DNA from: Trichomonas vaginalis G3
Lineage: Eukaryota; Parabasalia; Trichomonadida; Trichomonadidae
Length of the DNA stretch: 64,000 nucleotides
Reading direction: 5' to 3'
Assembly: GCF_026262505.1 (NCBI RefSeq)
Contig: NC_067206.1
Coordinates: forward strand, 38,701,660 to 38,765,659
The first letter of the stretch is position 1; every line of letters begins with the position of its first letter. The notes beneath the pieces are model-generated. The model was not told where the DNA came from, ran no database searches, and worked only from the letters and a program-made list of their open reading frames with translations. Of this stretch, positions 43,196-54,100 are shown one piece after another. The position numbers were made by a program, and so were the translations under genes.

Positions 43196-46100
43196 TTGAA
43201 AGGAACTATGAGAGTGAAGTACATGACAGCAATGACAAAAGGAACTAATATCAAACCTAATGAAATCGCTCACGAGGACATAGAGCTTAACAAGTATTTT
43301 GTGGAGTATCTTATAAGTGAAGAGTATGTAAGACCTTACTTCATGTTTGACAGCATGAATGAGGATGTTATTTCATGGTTAAAGAATATAAGCAATGTTT
43401 TCGGTAAGTACGTCATAGATGACAAAGGTCTTGTTGTATTTTATGAGACAGCAATACGAACACAGGAACTAATGGATATTATGCACTCAACAGCAAAGAA
43501 AGGATTTAGTACTATTGGCATGAATGAACATTGCAGGAATGACATATACAACCTATGCTCACGAAAGCCTTACACAAAAGCAATACAAATGATAGAACAT
43601 AAGTGTCTAAGGTCAGCAAATGAAATTATTACTGTCAGTGGTTATGAAAGAACTGTTAGCAAAGATGAGTGGAAACAGCTATTCATATTAAGGAAGGACG
43701 TTGCTGAACTAGTTAAACCTGTTGCACAAACATTGTTTCAGATAAGACCAGCAATGACTAAGAACCCTTTGACCTTAGTCAATGAGACCATAGAGGTTGA
43801 AGATAATGACATAAAAGAACTAGGAATGAATGAGAGAAGTTGTGAAGGATGTTTGAGTCAAAACACATGGTTCTTCAGAGCTGTTAAGAAACTTAGTAAA
43901 GAACGACAGAAATATTTTATAGAGAAGTATTGCAAAGGATGTGTAAATGAATTGCTTGAAATAGAACTTAGAGACACTTTCACACTAAAGGACTTGAGAA
44001 GAAATAAGTACATGAGTGAGGACGGTATTGACATAGCTAGTGTTATAAATGACTTAAGAAGATGTGTTGTCGTTATTGACGGAGCACGTATGACATATCT
44101 AGTGAAAGATTATGATGGAATACGAGACACAACAACACTTGTGTCAGTAGATAGCAAGGAATTCAATAAGCTCATGAAGAGTGTTTATGTAGGACGTATT
44201 GAGGAGAAGGATGTGAACGCACTGATGATTTATGAAGCGGGTCAGAACAAGAACTATCTTATGAAGTCAGGCATGAGATTCTTTGACGAAAGAGATGACA
44301 TTTACAGCTATTTCAGAGGATATGAGTATGAGGTACTGAATGAAGTAGATGAAAGCATTATTGAAGGATATTTGAAACATGTTCACGATGTCATATGTAA
44401 TGAGGATGAAGAGCTTTATGAGTATGTTTTGAACTGGTTCGCCTACATCGTTCAAAATCCTTGTGGAAAGACTGGAACAGTACTTTTGTTAACAGGAAAG
44501 CAAGGAACTGGTAAGAATGTACTTAGTAATGTTCTATGCGAGCTCATTAGCAAGTACGCCAACAATAATATAAACGGCAATAGAGAATGTGGTTGGTAGA
44601 TTCAATGCTGCTATTGAGAACATGAAGCTCATCGTATGCAATGAACTAAGCTCATGCGATACGTCTAAGGTCATGAACCACGACGCACTAAAGTCAATAG
44701 TAACAGAGACTCAGTTGGACTTAAATCAGAAGTGTCAGCCAGTAAGAAAGATAGAGAATGTTTGTAATATCATCATGATATCTAACAACTTCAACTCAGT
44801 AAAGATTGACAAAGACGACAGAAGATTTGTTGTCATTGACGTAAGCAGCAGATACAAAGGAAATTACGAATATTTCTCAAATCTCATTGAAAGCTTTAAT
44901 GAAGAGTTTTATTCAAACTTACTGACGTACTTCATGAAGAAAGATTTAAGTGAATTTGATGTAAGGAAGATACCATTCACCAGGGCTAAACAAGAACTCA
45001 TCGAAATGAACAAAACACCTTACCAAATGTTTTACGAGGAGTTCTATGAAAAGTTTGTATCCGGATGGAATTGTACAGAGTGCTACAGAAGATATAAAGA
45101 ATTTGCGAAGGAGAATGAATTCTTTGCATGTAGTTCAAATGTATTTGGTGCAAGATGAGAGAATTTGTGAAGAGAAGTAGAAAGCGAGACGGTTCTGCAA
45201 GAAGTTATATTTACGAAGCAAGTATGATCTTAGAAGGTCGTGGAAAGAAAGAAACAGTGAATTATGAGGAAGTGCTTGAAAAATTCATGGAGTACATGGG
45301 AAGCAATATAACATACAACAAAGACATATACAGTGAGTTTAAGTACTACTGTGAACAGCATGAGATTGAAGTAATGAGTAAAGGAGACTTTGAAACGCTT
45401 ATGAAAGACAGTAAGGAGGTCATACATGAATGCAATGATGAAATAGTTCATGAGAACAGTGAGGAGGTCATACATGAGAACAGTGATGAAATAGTTCATG
45501 AGAACAGTGAGGAGGTCGTTCATGAGAACAATGATGAGGTCATACATGAGAACAGTGATGAGGTCATACATGAGAACAGTGATGAAATAGTTCATGAGAA
45601 CAGTGATGAAATAGTTCATGAGAACAATGATGAAATAGTTCATGAGAACAGTGAGGAGGTCGTTCATGAGAACAATGATGAGGTCATACATGAGAACAGT
45701 GATGAAATAGTTCATGAGAACAGTGAGGAGGTCATACATGAGAACAGTGATGAAATAGTTCATGAGAACAGTGATGAAATAGTTCATGAGAACAGTGATG
45801 AAATAGTTCATGAGAACAGTGATGAAATAGTTCATGAGAACAGTGAGGAGGTCATACATGAGAACAGTGATGAAATAGTTCATGAGAACAGTGAGGAGGT
45901 CATACATGAGAACAGTGATGAAATAGTTCATGAGAACAGTGATGAAATAGTTCATGAGAACAGTGAGGAGGTCATACATGAGAACAGTGATGAAATAGTT
46001 CATGAGAACAGTGATGAAATAGTTCATGAGAACAGTGATGAAATAGTTCATGAGAACAGTGATGAAATAGTTCATGAGAACAGTGATGAAATAGTTCATG

Positions 46101-46552
46101 AGAACAGTGATGAAATAGTTCATGAGAACAGTGAGGAGGTCGTTCATGAGAACAATGATGAGGTCATACATGAGAACAGTGATGAAATAGTTCATGAGAA
46201 CAGTGATGAAATAGTTCATGAGAACAGTGATGAAATAGTTCATGAGAACAGTGATGAAATAGTTCATGAGAACAGTGATGAAATAGTTCATGAGAACAAT
46301 GATGAAATAGTTCATGATGTCGTTCGTGAAGAAGCCATTGCAACAAAGAATGAGATAAAGGATTTCATAGAACTTAACAAGGAGGAGTTTAAAGAAGGCT
46401 ATGAAGTGAAAAGATGTGAAGAAGATTTCTTGGCGTATTTGAAGAAAAAGAGACTAAAGCCAATGGCTCAAAATAAGTTTCAATCGATGTTTGAAAAGAA
46501 ACGTTTGAGCTATGGTGGTGTAAGAAGCACATATTACTTTGTTAAGAAGTGA
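43196..46552 (+). pseudogene. Large SF3 helicase (possible primase-helicase) with 37-copy octapeptide array, broken
   Basis: About 1,115 codons, broken (about two breaks). Parts in order: an N-terminal region of about 300 residues of unknown fold (RPYFMFDSM could be a primase-like acidic motif, but weakly). Next a D5-like part with Cys clusters, then SF3 motifs: Walker A GKQGTGKN, Walker B strand KLIVCNEL, sensor IIMISNN, and DDRRFVVID. After these come a helical part, a long array of VHENSDEI-type octapeptides, and a C-terminal helical end (KNEIKDFIELNKEEF...). The helicase core closely resembles that of the Polinton relic at 3432-4663. SF3 helicases start replication of viral genomes. Confidence 0.8.
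45418..46314 (+). repeat. 24-bp coding repeat (octapeptide VHENSDEI), about 37 copies
   Basis: Units of 24 bp encode V/I-HEN-S/N-D/E-E-I/V. Two main forms alternate, GTTCATGAGAACAGTGATGAAATA and a form with GAGGAGGTC..., in irregular order, as expected from unequal exchange. The array keeps the reading frame throughout. The antisense strand is open too, as a by-product. Confidence 0.95.
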
Positions 46553-47217
46553 GGACATTTATTTTTGTCGTTAGTGTTGGAGTTTGTGATTGTTGTTAGT
46601 GTTTGTCATTTGTGCTGAGGTTAGTACTTGATGTTAGTGTTGGAGTTTGTGTTTGTTGTTAGTGTTTGTCATTTGTGTTGAGGTTAGTACTTGATGTTAG
46701 TGTTGGAGTTTGTGTTTGTTGTTAGTGAGAGAATAAATTAAATCATGAACTTTGCCATGGTCTCTGTCCCTAGTAGTTTTCATTAAGTTCTGGAAATAAT
46801 GAAAGTCATAAACTTTGCCATGGTCTCTGTCCCTAGTAGTTTTCATTATCTCACAGAGTTAATGAAAGTCATACTTTCTATCAGATGAAGCATGCAGATG
46901 AACATAACGAAAGTTAGTGAGTTTGCCACGAGTTATGAATAAAATATTGACATATTAGATGAGATAGTTGATGAAACCGATGAAGATAAATTAAATCTTG
47001 GACTTTGCCACACTCTGTCCCTAGTTCCTCAAAATCCTTGACAACGTTGCTTAGAAATTTTGGTTCAAAACCTCATCTGATTTTAATCTGTTATGCTAAC
47101 CTGTTAAGTTTCGCGAGATTATAAATGTCATGGAGTTATATAAAAAGGAGGGACAGCTAGGGACACTGGAAGTACTTGTAAGGCTATCTGTTAAGATTGC
47201 ATGAAATACTAAAAGTC
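46553..47217. repeat. Non-coding stretch with two kinds of repeated sentence
   Basis: Part one (about 46570-46732) repeats GTTAGTGTTGGAGTTTGTG and GTTGTTAGTGTTTGTCATTT two to three times, with T/G-biased composition. Part two (46740-47060) has three copies of a motif around CTTTGCCATGGTCTCTGTCC and CCTAGTAGTTTTCATTA, the third shortened. No gene. Position just before two small genes suggests regulatory or transcript-end sequence. Confidence 0.7.
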
Positions 47218-47496
47218 ATGAAATCCATTATCGCTGTGCTAGCTTCACCTTTGATTGAAATGACGACTAAAGTCACTGAAGCAATGAAACAAAAGTTTTT
47301 GATAGAATACATTAAATCAGGAACTATTCCAGAAGGTTTTTACATTCATACTATGAAGGATGGTAGAGTTCAGTTTAGAAAGATAAAGCAATCATTAGAT
47401 AAAGAAGGTATATTAAGGAAGATTAAACTTCATGAGGACAACATTGCTGAACTTAAGAAGAAGTTAGAAGAGTTGGAGAAAGGAAGAGAGTTATAA
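47218..47496 (+). CDS. Small 92-residue protein of the virus-like element
   Basis: First ATG in frame gives MKSIIAVLASPLIEMTTKVT, a possibly amphipathic N-terminus, then a middle with GFYIHTMKDGRVQFRKIKQS and a coiled-coil C-terminus (HEDNIAELKKKLEELEKG). No known family. The coiled coil suggests self-association. The frame is intact and protein-like in composition. Confidence 0.55.
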   Translation: MKSIIAVLASPLIEMTTKVTEAMKQKFLIEYIKSGTIPEGFYIHTMKDGRVQFRKIKQSLDKEGILRKIKLHEDNIAELKKKLEELEKGREL

Positions 47497-47511
47497 AGCA
47501 ATGAATTCAAC

Positions 47512-47575
47512 AGGGTGAAAAAACAGGTGAAAAAAGAGGTTGAGATCTCACCACTTCACCTAAATTTATTTTTGT
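47512..47575 (+). repeat. Fifth AGATCT palindromic module
   Basis: Contains GGTGAAAAAACAGGTGAAAA, then GAGGTTGAGATCTCACC and ACTTCACCTAAATTTATTTT: the same plan and same orientation as the modules at 41380-42205, at the other end of the element and just before the last gene. Confidence 0.8.
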
Positions 47576-47655
47576 GCTATGTTTTCATACGTGTGAGGGT
47601 GGTGATATCATTAATTTTTAAGTTTATTTTTTATTTTATTTTTATTTGGATGTAA

Positions 47656-47940
47656 ATGACAGAACAAAAGCAACTCATTCGAATTCCACAGTATAACAAA
47701 CATACATTTAAACATTTATTCTTCCTTCCTGAGCATAACATGTTCTTTCAAATACATCCGAGACCAGTTGACTTTTCATTGACTGTGTATAAAGATAGAA
47801 ATAGTTATATCATTAAACCATACGATGACGAAGGTAAGTTATGTAAATTGTACGTTAAGAAGTTAGAGAAAGTTTATGGCTTCAAGTATGACTACAATAG
47901 GGTTAACACTGATGATGAAGATATTGAGGAAAATTTATGA
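47656..47940 (+). CDS. 94-residue protein related to the C-terminal part of the HNH protein
   Basis: Begins MTEQKQLIRIPQYNKHTFKH and has tyrosine/histidine-rich strands (FLPEHNMFFQIHPRPVDFSL) and an ending KKLEKVYGFKYDYN that parallels KFKRLYGF of the HNH protein; no HNH motif of its own. A leader with TGTAA directly before the ATG resembles that of several Polinton genes in this window. Role unknown. It may be a nuclease-derived DNA-binding piece. Confidence 0.55.
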   Translation: MTEQKQLIRIPQYNKHTFKHLFFLPEHNMFFQIHPRPVDFSLTVYKDRNSYIIKPYDDEGKLCKLYVKKLEKVYGFKYDYNRVNTDDEDIEENL

Positions 47941-48107
47941 GAACATTAGTGAAGTCGTTAGTGAGAACGATAGTGAGAACGTTTATTTTTTACATTAGTG
48001 AGCTCGTTAGTGAAGTGAAGTGGGTGGTGGTTTTGTAAAGTGTCAAATTCACAAGTATTGGGTAAGGTGGAACGCAGTGCCGCCGTACCCATGACTTGTA
48101 TACTAAC
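47941..48107. other. Right end of the virus-like element
   Basis: Contains short repeats of GTTAGTGAGAACG and GTTAGTGAAG, then a GC-richer stretch (48060-48100) and the end TATACTAAC next to the resumed array at TGAATTAG. No gene. Confidence 0.5.
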
Positions 48108-51100
48108 TGAATTAGCTTTTTATTGAGAGTAAGACTGATAGTTTGACTGACAATATGACTTCGGTTTGACACACACTATGAATTAGCTTTTTAGTTAGAA
48201 TAAGACTGACAGTTTGACTGACAATATGACTTCGGTTTGACACACTATGAATTAGCTTTTTAGTTAAGATAAGACTGATAGTTTGACTGACAATATGACT
48301 TCGGTTTGACACACTATGAATTAGCTTTTTAGTTAGAATAAGACTGATAGTTTGACTGACAATATGACTTCGGTTTGACACACTATGAATTAGCTTTTTA
48401 GTTAAGATAAGACTGATAGTTTGACTGACAATATGACTTCGGTTTGACACACACTATGAATTAGCTTTTTAGTTAGAATAAGACTGACAGTTTGAGTGAC
48501 AATATGACTGACGGTTTGACAGCCTCTATGACTTAAGGTTTTATTTAGAATATGACTGAGAGTGTGGGTGACAATATGACTGTTGATTTGAGTGAGTGTA
48601 TGACTGACAATTTGAGTGACAATATGACTGACGGTTTGACACACACTATGAATTAGCTTTTTAGTTAGAATATGACTGACGGTTTGACAGCCTCTATGAC
48701 TTAAGGTTTTATTTAGAATATAACTGAGAGTTTGGGTGACAATATGACTCATAGTTTAAGAGAGTGTATGACTGATGGTTTTAGTTAGAATAAGACTGAC
48801 AGTTTTGGTGACAATATGACTGCTAATTTGAATGAATATATGACTGTCGGTTTGGGTGAGAATAAGACTGACAGTTTGAGTGACAATATGACTGTTGATT
48901 TGAGTGAGTGAATGACTGACGGTTTTAGTGAGAATAAGACTGATAGTTTGAGTGACAACATGACTGACGTTTTGACTGACAATATGAGTGACGGCTTTAG
49001 TTAGAATATGACTTAGAGTTTAGCTGACAATTGGCTGACAGTTTGAGAGTGACAATATGACTGAGAATTTGACTGACAATATGACTTCGGTTTGACAGAC
49101 ACTATGAATTAGCTTTTTAGTTAGAATAAGACTGACAGTTTGAGTGACAATATGACTGACGGTTTGACAGCCTCTATGACTTAAGGTTTTATTTAGAATA
49201 TGACTGAGAGTGTGGGTGACAATATGACTGTTGATTTGAGTGAGTGTATGACTGACAATTTGAGTGACAATATGACTGACGGTTTGACACACACTATGAA
49301 TTAGCTTTTTAGTTAGAATATGACTGACGGTTTGACAGCCTCTATGACTTAAGGTTTTATTTAGAATATGACTGAGAGTTTGGGTGACAATATGACTCAT
49401 AGTTTAAGAGAGTGTATGACTGATGGTTTTAGTTAGAATAAGACTGACAGTTTTGGTGACAATATGACTGCTAATTTGAATGAATATATGACTGTCGGTT
49501 TGGGTGAGAATAAGACTGACAGTTTGAGTGACAATATGACTGTTGATTTGAGTGAGTGAATGACTGACGGTTTTAGTGAGAATAAGACTGATAGTTGAGT
49601 GACAACATGACTGACGTTTTGACTGACAATATGAGTGACGGCTTTAGTTAGAATATGACTTAGAGTTTAGCTGACAATTGGCTGACAGTTTGAGTGACAA
49701 TATGACTGAGAATTTGACTGACAATATGACTGACGGTTTGACAGACACTATGAATTAGCTTTTTAGTTAGAATAAGACTGACAGTTTGACTGACAATATG
49801 ACTTCGGTTTGACACACACTATGAATTAGCTTTTTATTGAGAGTAAGACTGACAGTTTGACTGACAATATGACTTCGGTTTGACACACACTATGAATTAG
49901 CTTTTTAGTTAAGATAAGACTGAGTTTGACTGACAATATGACTTCGGTTTGACACACTATGAATTAGCTTTTTAGTTAGAATAAGACTGATAGTTTGACT
50001 GACAATATGACTTCGGTTTGACACACTATGAATTAGCTTTTTAGTTAAGATAAGACTGATAGTTTGACTGACAATATGACTTCGGTTTGACACACTATGA
50101 ATTAGCTTTTTAGTTAAGATAAGACTGATAGTTTGACTGACAATATGACTTCGGTTTGACACACACTATGAATTAGCTTTTTATTGAGAGTAAGACTGAT
50201 AGTTTGACTGACAATATGACTTCGGTTTGACACACACTATGACTTACGGTTTTAGTTAGAATAAGACTGACAGTTTGACTGACAATATGACTTCGGTTTG
50301 ACACACACTATGAATTAGCTTTTTATTGAGAGTAAGACTGACAGTTTGACTGACAATATGACTTCGGTTTGACACACTATGAATTAGCTTTTTAGTTAAG
50401 ATAAGACTGATAGTTTGACTGACAATATGACTTCGGTTTGACACACACTATGAATTAGCTTTTTAGTTAAGATAAGACTGACAGTTTGAGTGACAATATG
50501 ACTCATAGTTTAAGAGAGTGTATGACTGATGGTTTTAGTGAGAATAAGACTGACAGTTTGGGTGACAATATGACTGTTGATTTGAGTGAGTGTATGACTG
50601 ACAATTTGAGTGACAATATGACTGACGGTTTGACACACACTATGAATTAGCTTTTTAGTTAGAATATGACTGACGGTTTGACAGCCTCTATGACTTAAGG
50701 TTTTATTTAGAATATAACTGAGAGTTTGGGTGACAATATGACTCATAGTTTAAGAGAGTGTGTATGACTGATGGTTTTAGTTAGAATAAGACTGACAGTT
50801 TTGGTGACAATATGACTGCTAATTTGAATGAATATATGACTGTCGGTTTGGGTGAGAATAAGACTGACAGTTTGAGTGACAATATGACTGTTGATTTGAG
50901 TGAGTGAATGACTGACGGTTTTAGTGAGAATAAGACTGATAGTTTGAGTGACAACATGACTGACGTTTTGACTGACAATATGAGTGACGGCTTTAGTTAG
51001 AATATGACTTAGAGTTTAGCTGACAATTGGCTGACAGTTTGAGTGACAATATGACTGAGAATTTGACTGACAATATGACTTCGGTTTGACAGACACTATG

Positions 51101-54100
51101 AATTAGCTTTTTAGTTAGAATAAGACTGACAGTTTGAGTGACAATATGACTGACGGTTTGACACACTATGAATTAGCTTTTTAGTTAAGATAAGACTGAC
51201 AGTTTGACTGACAATATGACTTCGGTTTGACACACACTATGACTTACGGTTTTAGTTAGAATAAGACTGACAGTTTGACTGACAATATGACTTCGGTTTG
51301 ACACACACTATGAATTAGCTTTTTAGTTAGAATAAGACTGACAGTTTGACTGACAATATGACTTCGGTTTGACACACACTATGACTTACGGTTTTAGTTA
51401 GAATAAGACTGACAGTTTGACTGACAATATGACTTCGGTTTGACACACACTATGAATTAGCTTTTTAGTTAGAATAAGACTGATAGTTTGACTGACAATA
51501 TGACTTCGGTTTGACACACTATGAATTAGCTTTTTAGTTAAGATAAGACTGATAGTTTGACTGACAATATGACTTCGGTTTGACACACACTATGAATTAG
51601 CTTTTTATTGAGAGTAAGACTGATAGTTTGACTGACAATATGACTTCGGTTTGACACACACTATGACTTACGGTTTTAGTTAGAATAAGACTGACAGTTT
51701 GACTGACAATATGACTTCGGTTTGACACACTATGAATTAGCTTTTTAGTTAAGATAAGACTGATAGTTTGACTGACAATATGACTTCGGTTTGACACACA
51801 CTATGACTTACGGTTTTAGTTAGAATAAGACTGACAGTTTGACTGACAATATGACTTCGGTTTGACACACTATGAATTAGCTTTTTAGTTAGAATAAGAC
51901 TGACAGTTTGACTGACAATATGACTTCGGTTTGACACACACTATGAATTAGCTTTTTAGTTAGAATAAGACTGACAGTTTGAGTGACAATATGACTTCGG
52001 TTTGACACACACTATGAATTAGCTTTTTAGTTAGAATAAGACTGACAGTTTGAGTGACAATATGACTGACGGTTTGACAGCCTCTATGACTTAAGGTTTT
52101 ATTTAGAATATGACTGAGAGTGTGGGTGACAATATGACTGTTGATTTGAGTGAGTGTATGACTGACAATTTGAGTGACAATATGACTGACGGTTTGACAC
52201 ACACTATGAATTAGCTTTTTAGTTAGAATATGACTGACGGTTTGACAGCCTCTATGACTTAAGGTTTTATTTAGAATATGACTGAGAGTTTGGGTGACAA
52301 TATGACTCATAGTTTAAGAGAGTGTATGACTGATGGTTTTAGTGAGAATAAGACTGACAGTTTGAGTGACAATATGACTGACGGTTTGACAGCCTCTATG
52401 ACTTACGATTTTATTTAGAATATGACTGAGAGTTTGGGTGACAATATGACTGTTGATTTGAGTGAGTGTATGACTGACAATTTGAGTGACAATATGACTG
52501 ACGGTTTGACACACACTATGAATTAGCTTTTTAGTTAGAATAAGACTGACAGTTTGAGTGACAATATGACTGACGGTTTGACAGCCTCTATGACTTAAGG
52601 TTTTATTTAGAATATGACTGAGAGTGTGGGTGACAATATGACTGTTGATTTGAGTGAGTGTATGACTGACAATTTGAGTGACAATATGACTGACGGTTTG
52701 ACACACACTATGAATTAGCTTTTTAGTTAGAATATAACTGAGAGTTTGGGTGACAATATGACTCATAGTTTAAGAGAGTGTATGACTGATGGTTTTAGTT
52801 AGAATAAGACTGACAGTTTTGGTGACAATATGACTGCTAATTTGAATGAATATATGACTGTCGGTTTGGGTGAGAATAAGACTGACAGTTTGAGTGACAA
52901 TATGACTGTTGATTTGAGTGAGTGAATGACTGACGGTTTTAGTGAGAATAAGACTGATAGTTTGAGTGACAACATGACTGACGTTTTGACTGACAATATG
53001 AGTGACGGCTTTAGTTAGAATATGACTTAGAGTTTAGCTGACAATTGGCTGACAGTTTGAGTGACAATATGACTGAGAATTTGACTGACAATATGACTTC
53101 GGTTTGACAGACACTATGAATTAGCTTTTTAGTTAGAATAAGACTGACAGTTTGAGTGACAATATGACTGACGGTTTGACAGCCTCTATGACTTAAGGTT
53201 TTATTTAGAATATGACTGAGAGTGTGGGTGACAATATGACTGTTGATTTGAGTGAGTGTATGACTGACAATTTGAGTGACAATATGACTGACGGTTTGAC
53301 ACACACTATGAATTAGCTTTTTAGTTAGAATATGACTGACGGTTTGACAGCCTCTATGACTTAAGGTTTTATTTAGAATATGACTGAGAGTGTGGGTGAC
53401 AATATGACTGTTGATTTGAGTGAGTGTATGACTGACAATTTGAGTGACAATATGACTGACGGTTTGACAGACACTATGAATTAGCTTTTTAGTTAGAATA
53501 AGACTGACAGTTTGAGTGACAATATGACTGACGGTTTGACAGCCTCTATGACTTAAGGTTTTATTTAGAATATGACTGAGAGTGTGGGTGACAATATGAC
53601 TGTTGATTTGAGTGAGTGTATGACTGACAATTTGAGTGACAATATGACTGACGGTTTGACACACACTATGAATTAGCTTTTTAGTTAGAATATGACTGAC
53701 GGTTTGACAGCCTCTATGACTTAAGGTTTTATTTAGAATATGACTGAGAGTGTGGGTGACAATATGACTGTTGATTTGAGTGAGTGTATGACTGACAATT
53801 TGAGTGACAATATGACTGACGGTTTGACACACACTATGAATTAGCTTTTTAGTTAGAATATGACTGACGGTTTGACAGCCTCTATGACTTAAGGTTTTAT
53901 TTAGAATATAACTGAGAGTTTGGGTGACAATATGACTCATAGTTTAAGAGAGTGTATGACTGATGGTTTTAGTGAGAATAAGACTGACAGTTTGAGTGAC
54001 AATATGACTGACGGTTTGACACACACTATGAATTAGCTTTTTAGTTAGAATATGACTGACGGTTTGACAGCCTCTATGACTTAAGGTTTTATTTAGAATA

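Larger units (their letters stand above)
41007..48107. mobile_element. 7.1-kb virus-like element with SF3 helicase and HNH endonuclease
   Basis: Sits inside the 12-bp array. Array sequence stops at TGAATTAG (40999-41006) and resumes with TGAATTAG (48108-48115), which looks like an 8-bp target duplication. Inside are an HNH endonuclease gene, a broken SF3 helicase gene, two small ORFs, a 535-bp palindrome at the left end, iterated palindromic motifs and repeated leader-like sequences. No capsid gene, ATPase, polymerase or integrase is visible and the two ends are not clear inverted repeats (at most AGTTA). The helicase is related to that of the Polinton in this window. Family unknown; broken in about two places in its one large gene. 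Confidence 0.7.

Noticed and set aside
45230-46315. 361-codon minus-strand frame (MNYFITVL repeats)
   Set aside because: Exact antisense of the VHENSDEI repeat; open only because of the repeat.
53011-53940. 309-codon minus-strand frame in the array
   Set aside because: Considered as a repetitive surface protein, but it is made wholly of satellite units, has no signal or membrane segment and similar frames are closed in neighbouring super-units.
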